NCBI GenBank assembly: GCA_900538365.1
Contig: UPXT01000036.1
Location: 1 to 22,077 of the forward strand
Length of the DNA stretch: 22,077 bases
DNA from: an uncultured Acidaminococcus sp.
GTDB lineage: Bacteria > Bacillota > Negativicutes > Acidaminococcales > Acidaminococcaceae
Direction: 5' to 3'
In this document: positions 1 to 7,800 of the stretch, one piece after another
Position numbering within the stretch: the stretch's first letter is position 1
How the letters are laid out: each line of letters starts with the position of its first letter
The notes under the pieces: model-generated
The model's database searches: none
Told to the model about the DNA's origin: nothing
What the model saw: only the letters and a program-made list of their open reading frames with translations
Position numbers and translations under genes: made by a program

Positions 1-44
1 TTAAGCTGCAACACAATCTTATATGGGTCTCCCGAGAAAATGTT

Positions 45-61
45 GACACATACGATGTGTC
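45..61. other. Short perfect inverted repeat upstream of the tRNA
   Basis: A 7-bp perfect inverted repeat (GACACAT, loop ACG, ATGTGTC) is followed, after six bases, by a T-rich stretch at about 67-78. It may be the terminator of a plus-strand gene that ends before the window, or a regulatory palindrome. The TTGACA inside it (43-48) is too far from the tRNA -10 box to serve as its -35. Confidence 0.3.
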
Positions 62-68
62 CCCGCCT

Positions 69-97
69 TTGTTTTTTTAGGGACTATCTGGTATAAT
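69..97 (+). promoter_or_regulatory. Promoter of tRNA-Arg
   Basis: A perfect -10 box TATAAT (92-97) is preceded by an extended -10 TG at 89-90 and, 17 bp upstream, by a weak -35 TTGTTT (69-74). Transcription would start at about 104, a few bases before the mature tRNA. Confidence 0.6.
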
Positions 98-108
98 AAT
101 CCTGTTAT

Positions 109-185
109 GCGGTTGTAGCTCAGATGGATAGAGCATCTGCCTCCTAAGCAGAGGGTCGCGCGTTCGACTCGCGCCAATCGCACCA
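109..185 (+). tRNA. tRNA-Arg (anticodon CCU)
   Basis: A complete cloverleaf can be folded by eye. The acceptor stem GCGGTTG (109-115) pairs with CAATCGC (175-181), with one G-U pair. The D arm is GCTC/GAGC. The anticodon stem TCTGC/GCAGA encloses CTCCTAA, giving anticodon CCT, which reads the arginine codon AGG. The T arm GCGCG/CGCGC has the loop TTCGACT. The 3' CCA (183-185) is encoded in the DNA. A promoter lies just upstream and an intrinsic terminator just downstream, so this is a single-gene transcript. It is the only plus-strand gene recognised in the window. Confidence 0.96.
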
Positions 186-200
186 ATTTTTTGAAGTAAG

Positions 201-227
201 GAACGTCCGACAAGGGCGTTCTTTTTT
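201..227 (+). terminator. Intrinsic terminator of tRNA-Arg
   Basis: An 8-bp stem GAACGTCC/GGGCGTTC with loop GACAA is followed directly by six T residues (222-227). It lies 15 bases after the tRNA. Confidence 0.85.
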
Positions 228-424
228 ATTGGGAGCTTTCTGTGAACTCCCCCGATAGGAGTGGGAGGCGGCTTGCCGAACCGGCAGTCCCATCAAGAAA
301 ACGGCGGGAAATCTCCAGCTTGAGCTGAATCGGTATCTGCGTTTGGGTTCCGGCCTTTTCTTCCCGTTTCAGGACCCTAAAATCGAAGCTTTGCATCAGA
401 CCCGGGAAAAATGGCAGCAAACAG
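228..424. other. Gene-poor stretch with an unidentified open fragment
   Basis: No recognisable gene lies between the tRNA terminator and the next hairpin. On the plus strand one frame stays open from the stop at 256-258 to the TGA at 439-441 (about 60 codons), with no ATG or ribosome site at its head. The minus strand also has an open frame here, so neither is convincing. Part of it could be a decayed gene remnant beside a tRNA, a common integration site. No direct repeat of the tRNA 3' end was found to support that. Confidence 0.25.
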
Positions 425-468
425 AAAAGGCGGCACCTTGAAAACAAACTCAAGCTGACGCCTTTTTT
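425..468. terminator. Bidirectional terminator-like hairpin after the alcohol dehydrogenase
   Basis: AAAAGGCG (425-432) pairs with CGCCTTTT (459-466), and the stem continues inward through CTTG/CAAG with two mismatches around a 10-base loop. T runs flank it on both strands (six on plus, four on minus). It most likely ends the minus-strand alcohol dehydrogenase transcript and may also stop plus-strand readthrough. Confidence 0.55.
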
Positions 469-506
469 AGATCAGGGACATGGGTCCCATCTTATATCCT
501 ATTTCT

Positions 507-1682
507 TTAAAAACCGGCTTTGAGGATGGCTTTGACTTCGTCCTTGGTAAGGACTTTGTAGCCGCCCTTCAAAATAAAGGTGGCATCGGCAATACCGTCA
601 ATCATCGCTTCCGCTGCGCCCACTTCGCCAAGCTTCAAGGCGACACCAATTTCCTTCATCCATGCCTCCATAGCGGCAAGGCCCTCTTCGGCAATCGTCT
701 CATCCGATTTGCCGTCAGGGCAGATCTGCCACACGTTCACAGCAAAACGTTTGAACTTGCTGAGGCCATAAGGCAAAAGGAAACGATAATAGGCAAGGGA
801 AACGGCAGAAAGAGTCATGCCATGAGCGGCGTCTGTATAGGCACCTACAGCCTGCCCCAGCATATGGACCATCCAGTCCTGGGTCTTACCCATGCCAATG
901 AGCGTATTAAGGGCCCACGTTGCCGTCCACATGAGGTTGCTGCGTGCTTCATAATCCTTGGGATTTTGAATGGCCATGCGGGAGGAGGCTATAACAGAAC
1001 GCATGAGCCCTTCGGCAAGATAATCAGAGGTATTATCATCGTAACCGGAAAAATACTGTTCGCAGATATGGTTAAACATATCATAGATCCCTGCTGCCAT
1101 CTGACGCTTTGGGAGAGTAAACGTAAATTCAGGGTTCAGGATGGAAAAACGGGGGAAAACGCGTTCGTCTGAAAAAACGTGCCCTACTTTGCGCTTTTCC
1201 TCATGGTTTGTAATGACGGACCCGGCGTTCATCTCAGAACCGGTTCCCACCATGGTGAGGATACAGGCAACCGGAACGACCCGGTCCTGCTTTTTGGGTT
1301 CTTCAAAACGAACAAAGAACTTTTCCCAGGGATCGTCATCAGCATAGGCGGAAACGGCAACCCCTTTGGCAAAATCGCAGCAGGATCCGCCGCCAACAGC
1401 AAGGATCAGGTCCGCCTTGCTGTCTTTGGCCGCTTTGGCCCCTTCCCGAAGCTTTTCTGCCGTGGGATTCGGCATGACGCCAGGAACTTCCGTAACCACC
1501 TTATGATTCTTTTCCAGATAAGAAAGGACGGCATCATAGATGCCATTTTTCTTGATGGAACCGCCGCCGTAGACCAAAAGGACATTCGGTCCATAAAGGG
1601 GCAGTTCGTGGTCCAGTTTTTCCAAGGATTGGGCGCCAAAATAGAGCTTTGTCGGATTATGATACATGAATTCTCCAAGCAT
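507..1682 (-). CDS. Iron-type alcohol dehydrogenase (YqhD / butanol dehydrogenase-like)
   Basis: This 391-residue protein is a full-length group III (iron-containing family) alcohol dehydrogenase, a cytosolic enzyme that interconverts aldehydes and primary alcohols with NAD(P)H. It has the nucleotide-binding GGGS motifs at about 39-42 and 97-100. The four metal ligands expected from E. coli YqhD are present with identical spacing: D201, H205, H273 and H287. The flanking ATGSE-like (TGSEMNAG) and DWMVHMLG segments also match that subfamily. The first ATG is chosen because AGGAGG lies 7 bases upstream; the in-frame ATG at residue 6 is less well placed. It follows the aldehyde dehydrogenase gene in the same direction with about 108 bp between, so the pair probably works on one aldehyde intermediate. 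The true substrate cannot be read from sequence. Confidence 0.93.
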   Translation of the reverse strand: MLGEFMYHNPTKLYFGAQSLEKLDHELPLYGPNVLLVYGGGSIKKNGIYDAVLSYLEKNHKVVTEVPGVMPNPTAEKLREGAKAAKDSKADLILAVGGGSCCDFAKGVAVSAYADDDPWEKFFVRFEEPKKQDRVVPVACILTMVGTGSEMNAGSVITNHEEKRKVGHVFSDERVFPRFSILNPEFTFTLPKRQMAAGIYDMFNHICEQYFSGYDDNTSDYLAEGLMRSVIASSRMAIQNPKDYEARSNLMWTATWALNTLIGMGKTQDWMVHMLGQAVGAYTDAAHGMTLSAVSLAYYRFLLPYGLSKFKRFAVNVWQICPDGKSDETIAEEGLAAMEAWMKEIGVALKLGEVGAAEAMIDGIADATFILKGGYKVLTKDEVKAILKAGF

Positions 1683-1714
1683 GGGGATTCCTCCTTTATT
1701 CGTTCATTGATTTT

Positions 1715-1744
1715 ATTGTATCGGATGAGCTGGACCCTTTCCAA
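1715..1744 (-). promoter_or_regulatory. Possible promoter of the alcohol dehydrogenase
   Basis: TTGGAA (minus strand, 1744-1739) and TACAAT (1720-1715) are 18 bp apart in the gap between the aldehyde and alcohol dehydrogenase genes. It may give the second gene its own transcript in addition to readthrough from upstream. Confidence 0.4.
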
Positions 1745-1790
1745 TGCTTCTTTTTTATCTTCTTTCATGCCTTTAGCGCATGCGTGCAGC

Positions 1791-3155
1791 CTAGAGGAAG
1801 CGTTTCAGCCATTTTATCTTTCTTTCCGTAAAGGGGGCATAGCGCAGGAAAAGGTCAAAGCGGGTCGTATTCTTGACAATGCTTTTTTTATGGGAAAAGG
1901 CATCAAAACTTGCCTTTCCATGATAACTTCCCATGCCGCTATTTCCCACTCCGCCAAAGGGCAGGTTGGGGTTTGTCACGTGAAGAAGGGTATCATTGAC
2001 GCAGCCGCCGCCAAAAGAAAGGGCTCCAATGACCGATTCCGCAGCTTCCTTATTTTCTGTAAATACATAACACGCCAAGGGTTTAGGCCGCGTTTTGATG
2101 TACGTCACGGCGCTTTCCAGGTCTCTTACAGCAATTACGGGAAGCAGAGGACCAAAGATTTCATCTTGCATGATAGGATGATCAAAATCCGCATCAGGCA
2201 TCAAGGTGGGCGCAATCCTGCGTTTTTCTGCGTTCACAGCGCCGCCAATAAGACCGGATTCTGTTTTCATGAGGCCAACAAGCCGGTTGTAGTGCCGCTG
2301 GTTGATGATGGACGGATAGGTATCACTTCTTTCCGCATGGGGATAGCGCTTTTCAATCTCTTTTGTCATCGCGGCAAGAAGCGCGTCCTTTACGCTTTCC
2401 TGGACAGCAACGTAGTCCACGGCAATGCAGGTTTGACCGGCATTCATGAATTTTCCCCAGACGATACGCCGCGCCGCAAGCTCGATGTTGGCCGAGGCGT
2501 CGACAAGGCAGGGGCTCTTGCCGCCCAGTTCCAAGATGACAGGCGTCAAATGCTCGCTGGCAGCCTTCATGACACTCCTGCCTGCTGCTGGACTGCCGGT
2601 GAAAAAAATCATGTCGTACCTTTCCTGCCAAAGGGTCTCAAAGGGCAGGTCCGCCTCCGGACAATAGATATATTCCGGTGGGAAAAGATCCGCAAGAAGG
2701 TCCTTGATGGCGCGGCTCGTATGGATGCTTTCCGGGGAACACTTCACAAGGGCACAGTTTCCTGCTGCCATCGCTCCCACAAGAGGCATCAGCGTAAGGT
2801 TCAGAGGATAGTTCCAAGGCGCGATGATGAGCACCACGCCATACGGTTCAGTATAAATATGATTCGTCGCGGGAAAGAAAGTAAGGAGCGAGCCATTTGT
2901 CTTTTTAGGATGGCTCCACGCCTCGACATTGACCAAGGCTTCCTTGATTTCACTCCGAACCATGCCGACTTCCGTCATATACCCTTCGGCCCGTGATTTA
3001 CCAAGATCCTTGTGCAGGGCTTCCAAAAGGAGATCTTCCCGTTCATCAAGGGCATCCATCAATTTTTTCAGCATGATCTTGCGAAAGGCTATACTTTTTG
3101 TTGAATTCGAGTCAAAATAAGCCTTTTGCTGAATCACGATGTCGTGAAATTCCAT
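1791..3155 (-). CDS. NAD(P)-dependent aldehyde dehydrogenase (class 3-like)
   Basis: The 454-residue product is a complete aldehyde dehydrogenase of the short, class 3-like type, which oxidises (or in anaerobes may reduce) aldehydes in the cytosol. Visible motifs are APWNYPLNL with the oxyanion-hole N115, FTGS (185-188) in the coenzyme site, LELGG with general base E209, and GQTC with catalytic C243. EIFGP and PFGG lie further on. The hydrophobic, basic C-terminus (LFLRYAPF...WLKRFL) resembles the tail of class 3 enzymes that lean on membranes. GAGGAG lies 8 bases before the chosen ATG. It sits between a broken ArsR-type regulator (about 120 bp upstream) and an alcohol dehydrogenase downstream, all in one direction. 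No terminator was seen between the regulator and this gene, so the three may form one operon. Substrate unknown. Confidence 0.93.
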   Translation of the reverse strand: MEFHDIVIQQKAYFDSNSTKSIAFRKIMLKKLMDALDEREDLLLEALHKDLGKSRAEGYMTEVGMVRSEIKEALVNVEAWSHPKKTNGSLLTFFPATNHIYTEPYGVVLIIAPWNYPLNLTLMPLVGAMAAGNCALVKCSPESIHTSRAIKDLLADLFPPEYIYCPEADLPFETLWQERYDMIFFTGSPAAGRSVMKAASEHLTPVILELGGKSPCLVDASANIELAARRIVWGKFMNAGQTCIAVDYVAVQESVKDALLAAMTKEIEKRYPHAERSDTYPSIINQRHYNRLVGLMKTESGLIGGAVNAEKRRIAPTLMPDADFDHPIMQDEIFGPLLPVIAVRDLESAVTYIKTRPKPLACYVFTENKEAAESVIGALSFGGGCVNDTLLHVTNPNLPFGGVGNSGMGSYHGKASFDAFSHKKSIVKNTTRFDLFLRYAPFTERKIKWLKRFL

Positions 3156-3276
3156 GTGCTTTACTCCTCTGCGGAAATACCATCAGATTGTGACGGTACT
3201 ATGATTTTTGGATCAGCATAACAAAAAGCTGGATCAGGTCCCTTGTCCGGATTTTCATCGAAGGTCGCCGTTTGCT

Positions 3277-3577
3277 TCAACCTGGAAAGAGGGTTTTTAG
3301 GTCCTCAATGGCGGTCTTGAAGGTCAGATAATCATAGTGTTCAGCATCGCAGCTTCTAACACCAACGATTCCCGCCTGTTTCAGGACTTTCAGATGATGG
3401 GAAACAGCCGATCTTAAAAGGTCAAGCCGTTCCGTAATCCCCTTTACGGTCAGCCCCCTTTCCAAGGCAGCCTGTGAGGATAAGGATGATTTCCTGCCCT
3501 TTGACATCGCCGAAAACAGAAAAGATGGGGATGCATTTCCGAAACTGTTCCATAACGGCAAGGTCTTTCCCTTTCAT
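3277..3577 (-). pseudogene. ArsR-family HTH regulator, frameshifted in a G5 run
   Basis: The C-terminal two thirds read as a winged-helix ArsR-type repressor (LTVKGITERL...SAVSHHLKVLKQAG...HYDYLT) and are open from 3561. The expected N-terminus (MKGKDLAVMEQF...FSVFGDVKGQEII) is instead encoded from an ATG at 3577 in a different frame. The two frames join cleanly if one G is removed from the G5 run at 3454-3458 (minus strand AAGGGGGCT). The restored reading ...LGKGLTVKGI... would be 99 residues, a normal family length, and the 301-nt span is one base over a whole number of codons. The uninterrupted 94-residue frame has a nonsense-looking N-terminus. A weak AAAGG ribosome site precedes 3577. 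No metal-binding cysteine pair typical of metal sensors is evident. It probably controls itself and perhaps the aldehyde/alcohol dehydrogenase genes. Sequencing error, decay and phase variation all fit. Confidence 0.75.
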
Positions 3578-3601
3578 GAAGCAATTCCCTTTCCGGTTAT
3601 C

Positions 3602-3627
3602 TGTTTATGCGTTTAATCATATAAACA
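3602..3627. promoter_or_regulatory. Palindromic operator for the ArsR-type regulator
   Basis: TGTTTAT and ATAAACA form a 7-bp inverted repeat separated by 12 bp. It covers the predicted start of transcription of the regulator gene and touches its -10 box, the usual place for an ArsR autorepression site. Confidence 0.5.
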
Positions 3628-3655
3628 CAATAGGCTGAACCAGAATTCCTGTCAA
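3627..3655 (-). promoter_or_regulatory. Promoter of the ArsR-type regulator
   Basis: A perfect -35 TTGACA (minus strand, 3655-3650) lies 17 bp from TATTGT (3632-3627). Transcription would start near 3620, inside the palindrome 3602-3627. It starts directly after the terminator of the outer-membrane protein gene. Confidence 0.55.
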
Positions 3656-3656
3656 C

Positions 3657-3685
3657 AAAAAAGAGCCATGCCAAAGGCACGGCTC
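3657..3685 (-). terminator. Terminator of the small outer-membrane barrel gene
   Basis: A 10-bp stem (GAGCCGTGCC against GGCATGGCTC, one mismatch) with a 3-base loop is followed on the minus strand by six T residues (3662-3657). It begins 11 bases after the stop codon. Confidence 0.9.
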
Positions 3686-3696
3686 CGCACTCTTTA

Positions 3697-4302
3697 TTAG
3701 AATTTATAGGAAACACCGACGTTGACGCCATGGGTCTTCACGTCCGTATCGCCGCTGAAATCCTTGTACTTGCTGTCATTATAGGAAACATTGGCTTCCC
3801 AGTTATCCGTAATGGCATAACCAACACCGACTTCATATTGGGTAATCGTGTTGCCAATGCCAAACTTAGCCCACGGCGTGGTCTTGCCAAGGGGCAGACG
3901 GCCCGTTGCACCAACCTGGAAACCATTGGAATTATCCGTATAGCCGCGATGATGGGCACGATTGCGGACATAGCCGCCAAAGCCGTAGAGATAGGGATTG
4001 AACTGGTAGACCAAGTTGACTTGATGGCTCTGGACCGAAGCGTTGTCGTTGCCTTCATGGGAAGCATAGGTATAGTCCAGACCGAGTCCATCGCCGATGC
4101 CTACAGTTGCCCCAACACGATAGCGGGTATCGCCGTCAAAGTCGATCGTATGCCCGTCCCGTTCTCCTTTAAGGGAACTGCCGAGGGTCACATTGGCATC
4201 GATCTGTGCACGGCCCGGTGCAATTTCAGCAAGCGGGGAAGCAGCCGCGAGGCTGGCAGGGATCAGGCCTAATACAAGGGCCAGCATGATGTTCTTCTTC
4301 AT
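3697..4302 (-). CDS. Small outer-membrane beta-barrel protein
   Basis: The 201-residue product starts with a signal peptide (MKKNIMLALVLGLIPASLAAA) and continues as alternating hydrophobic/polar strands rich in Gly, Tyr and Asn, ending in VNVGVSYKF. The C-terminal aromatic is typical of barrels inserted by BamA. About eight strands fit the length, as in OmpA-like/Opa-type small barrels. No specific family or ligand can be named. The start at 4302 is chosen because AAGGAGGG lies 8 bases upstream and the signal peptide begins there; an ATG 15 codons earlier has no such support. It has its own promoter (4351-4379) and terminator (3657-3685), so it is a single-gene transcript. Its presence supports a diderm cell envelope. 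A role in envelope integrity or adhesion is only a guess. Confidence 0.85.
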   Translation of the reverse strand: MKKNIMLALVLGLIPASLAAASPLAEIAPGRAQIDANVTLGSSLKGERDGHTIDFDGDTRYRVGATVGIGDGLGLDYTYASHEGNDNASVQSHQVNLVYQFNPYLYGFGGYVRNRAHHRGYTDNSNGFQVGATGRLPLGKTTPWAKFGIGNTITQYEVGVGYAITDNWEANVSYNDSKYKDFSGDTDVKTHGVNVGVSYKF

Positions 4303-4350
4303 AGGGAAATCCCTCCTTATCCAATGAGTTAACGATTCTATAGACACCTT

Positions 4351-4379
4351 ATTATAACAAAAAAATGGTCTTTTGTGAA
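4351..4379 (-). promoter_or_regulatory. Promoter of the small outer-membrane barrel gene
   Basis: TTCACA (minus strand, 4379-4374; 5 of 6 consensus) and TATAAT (4356-4351, perfect) are 17 bp apart. The leader before the start codon would be about 40 bases. Confidence 0.75.
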
Positions 4380-4828
4380 GGAAGTGAGAGAAAGCGTAAG
4401 TTTTCGACAGATAATCAAGAAAGGAAAGGTCCTAATAAGTAAGCCTGTCGTTTCTTCACCACGCTTTTCCTTTTAGGCTTTTTCCTTAGTCCCTGACGTT
4501 CAGAGCCGATTCGCTTTGATTTACCTTATCAAGATGGAGAACCCAAACGACCAGCCGCTCCAAAGAGTTGAAATGAAGGGCCAGCCGTTTGGGTACTGGT
4601 TGAGGAGAAGCATTTTTTGTTCCGTTACCTCGGTAAGAACAATATTGATCTCCATTCGTCCAGGTTTCGAAGGACACTTTTGGAACAGATTGGAAGTTCA
4701 GGAAACAGGCATTGGGACAAGTCGATTCCCCTTCCCAAGGGCAGCCTTGCAGCTAACCTTCCAGTCTTTTTTCTCAACCTCTTTTGCCTATATTGAATCC
4801 ACCTCATATCGATAGCTGCTGCAGCTGA
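4380..4828. other. Intergenic stretch without a recognisable gene
   Basis: About 450 bp lie between the outer-membrane barrel promoter and the autotransporter stop codon. Several 60- to 99-codon open frames overlap on both strands (for example 4516-4815 on plus), but none has a ribosome site or a recognisable motif. No clear intrinsic terminator for the autotransporter was found. It could be decayed coding sequence or a dispersed repeat. Confidence 0.3.
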
Positions 4829-7800
4829 TTAAAACTTCCAATTGATACCTGCATAAAGTTCATAGGTCTTGGAATAGTCTCCACCAATATAGCGCTCCCA
4901 ATCGATATAGCCATACAAGTTCTTGCCTAAGCTGCGGCTGTAACCGACTCCCAAGATTCCCCAAGTCCTTTTATGATGATCATCGACTGTAAAAATACCA
5001 TCTGTAAATCCGTCTTCACTTCTAGAACCAATGGAAGAATGGCTCCCATCTAGGAATTCGTGGAGCAGTCCTAATTTGAAATACAATTTACTATCAATTT
5101 CATCATGCCACTGCCTCGTTAAATCAAACCCAATCCGCCCCAACAAACTCCAAGCATGCTCCTTCTGACCTCGTAACTGCTGTGAATCTTTATACCGAAA
5201 TTCTCTCAAATAGCTTAGCTGCAATTGTGCCTGAGGAACCCAGTACCAATCTTCATTGAACGAATGTTTCCTTCCGTATTCCGTGCTGAGATTAAAGGCA
5301 TACTGCCGATAGTCACCATCATATGAAGTTCCTGTTTCATGATCGATTACGGAATATTTTTGATTAATACGGTGCAGTTTTAAATAGTTGTCCCAGTATG
5401 CATGATCATCCTTTTTCCAAGCTTCCATTTTTGCCTGGTGCTCTTCATCTGCATAGTAATAATGGGAATCATACAAACCAAGATACCAATCCGTCATACG
5501 GAAATGACCATAAAGGTCGGCCCACGTCCCATAGGGATGGCTATAGGCAAGAGAGACGCTCAGCCGATCTTTTCGATCAATGCGATCACGGTGAAGGTTT
5601 GTATACCCGATTTCATAAACATTACCGTTCAGATATCCGACCCCATCGAGACCCATTCGTTTATGATGATAACGCACCCAGCCACCTTCATCTTTATCAG
5701 GGGTAAAATATTGAGTTTGCCCAGTACGTTTGGTAAAGGTATCCAAATCCGTGAGGTAGCGGGATTGAATCTCATCAACTTTTCCCAAGGCTTTCGCCCC
5801 ATCATTGATTGATCCCATTTTTACGAGATAAACATTTTTAGCCTCATCACCATCATAAAGATCATGGATTGCGGCAGCGCCCAATTTTTGATCAAGGTTA
5901 TCTCCTGTCCCATGGTAAGCTTCGTCATAGCCTTGTTGATTTAAAGGATCAGTTGCCATATCACGGTATTGAACGAAAATTTTTCCGTTGTAAATCCCAT
6001 CTGCTCCAGATGACAGGATTTTCCCATCACGAAATTCATTTTGGGAATAAGTTACGGTCGCAAAACGAACGGCATCACCTATTTTCATAGAACGATCAAG
6101 CTCTTTTAGGTTTCGCACTTCCAAGGTCTGTTCTTGATCAGTTCCCTGATGAATATAGACCATATCACTATGTGTTCCATCCATTGAAAGATTCATAGAA
6201 AAAATGTGACTGCCCGTAAGCGTACCAACATGGAGCGCGGAACCCCCGTTTCCTTTGAAATATAAGGTTCCCCCATTCCCGCTTACGGTTGACACACTGC
6301 TCTGTTTTGTAATATTCCACTGGCTGCCTGAGGTCATTTGCAGACCAACATGGCCCCAAGATGGGATTTCCTGAGTAAAGGGGAGCTTTTCTTTCACACC
6401 TTCCACAAGTCCCGTATCACTCCACCCCGTCCAAACACTGTTTGCAGAAAGTGAAAGATTAACTGTACCGCCTCTTGTTTCATTTTCATCAGTTCCGTGA
6501 TGGGCATCAATGTTTCCATCAAAGATCAAATGTCCCTGTTGCTTCATAGGCAGCACAGAAACCTCGCCCAGCCCAAGGGCGCGAATCGTTCCTTGAAGGG
6601 CACTATGACCATCATATTCAACATGAATCGTCGTTGGATATTCTGAAAAGTCCCTGCCGTTGCTTACAATAACGGGATTGTCTCCGCCACTTGTAATCAG
6701 TGCTTGTCCGCTGACAGAAATCTGACTGCCCTTTTGGGGATCGGTAGATATCGCATACAGCGCATTTTGTTCCCCATGAATTTGATTTTCTGAGCCCTTA
6801 ATAAGAATGGTCCCATTTTGGCTATAAACCGCCTGTGTCGTTGCTTGGATAACATTACTGTCCTTAGCATTCAAAGTAACATTGCCAAGATCGGCAGCAC
6901 TAATGCCATTTCCAATGGCATTGTCTCCCATATCCAACGCATCCACATCTGTAATGATGAGATTGTTTTCCCCAGACAAAGCAATCTTTGCCTGTTCCCC
7001 ATGAGAATAGATTCCACTATATTTTGCTTTATCCGGAAGATCCTTTCCAATTCCGTCATAAGCAGCTTTAGCCTCTTTTTGATGGGGAAGAATTGTAATC
7101 TTATTGTTTCCCTCCGGGGCCTGCATTTCTATCGTTCCGGAATGGGATTCAACTGCATAAGCACCGCCAGCGCTCACTGTATAAGGCAGGATTGCAACTT
7201 CATTGGAACCCTTATCTGCCTGAAGCGTAACTTTTCCATGATACTTTGTATAGATGCCCTGTGCAGACGCCTTAGGTCCCACTGTTCCCACAGTTATGGT
7301 GTTATTATTTTCGGAAGCATGTAAAAGAATAGAGCCCCAAGCTGACGCATCGACGCTATGAAGATACTCAGCCCCGCCTTTTCCTTCACCTCGGATAACG
7401 TTTGATTTCCCTTCTAAAACAATCTGACTCGTTCCATTCGGTTTTGAAAGCGCTAAATAGTCAGCATCCTGCGTTTCTGGCCAATAAGAATAGGAGTAAA
7501 GGCCAAAAGCTCTGGATTGGTCCAGCATAGAATCCGATTGATACGTCACATAGTTTGTACCCTCAGGAGCGCGCATTGTAACAACAGCATCCAAAGAGCG
7601 AACCGATCCTTGGTTAACACCTCTATTAATATAACTGACAATGGCAGCAGGAGAGTATGTTGCTCTTCGATATGAGCTTACTTCATTATCGCCGGATTTC
7701 GCTTCCAAAAGGATGGAGCCTCCATTATTGACCGCAATAGCCCTGCTTTCCCGAGCAATCACATGAGAATCATCAACGCCTGCTGCTCCATGAATGATTC

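Noticed and set aside
43..48. TTGACA as the -35 box of the tRNA promoter
   Set aside because: It is 43 bp from the -10 box; the extended -10 with TTGTTT at 17 bp is the better reading.
480..1172. A 230-codon plus-strand open frame opposite the alcohol dehydrogenase
   Set aside because: Antisense to a gene with all catalytic residues; no motif and no ribosome site.
1406..1768. A minus-strand frame starting MKEDKKEALERV that overlaps the start of the alcohol dehydrogenase
   Set aside because: Considered as a leader peptide or coupled gene, but it lacks a ribosome site and runs out of frame through the dehydrogenase.
1179..2996. A 605-codon plus-strand open frame opposite the two dehydrogenase genes
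   Set aside because: It lies antisense to two clearly recognised enzymes, has no ribosome site, and its translation shows no family features. It reflects codon bias of the real genes.
4516..4815. A 99-codon plus-strand frame in the gap before the autotransporter
   Set aside because: No ribosome site, no motif, and competing open frames on the other strand. Kept only as an orphan region.
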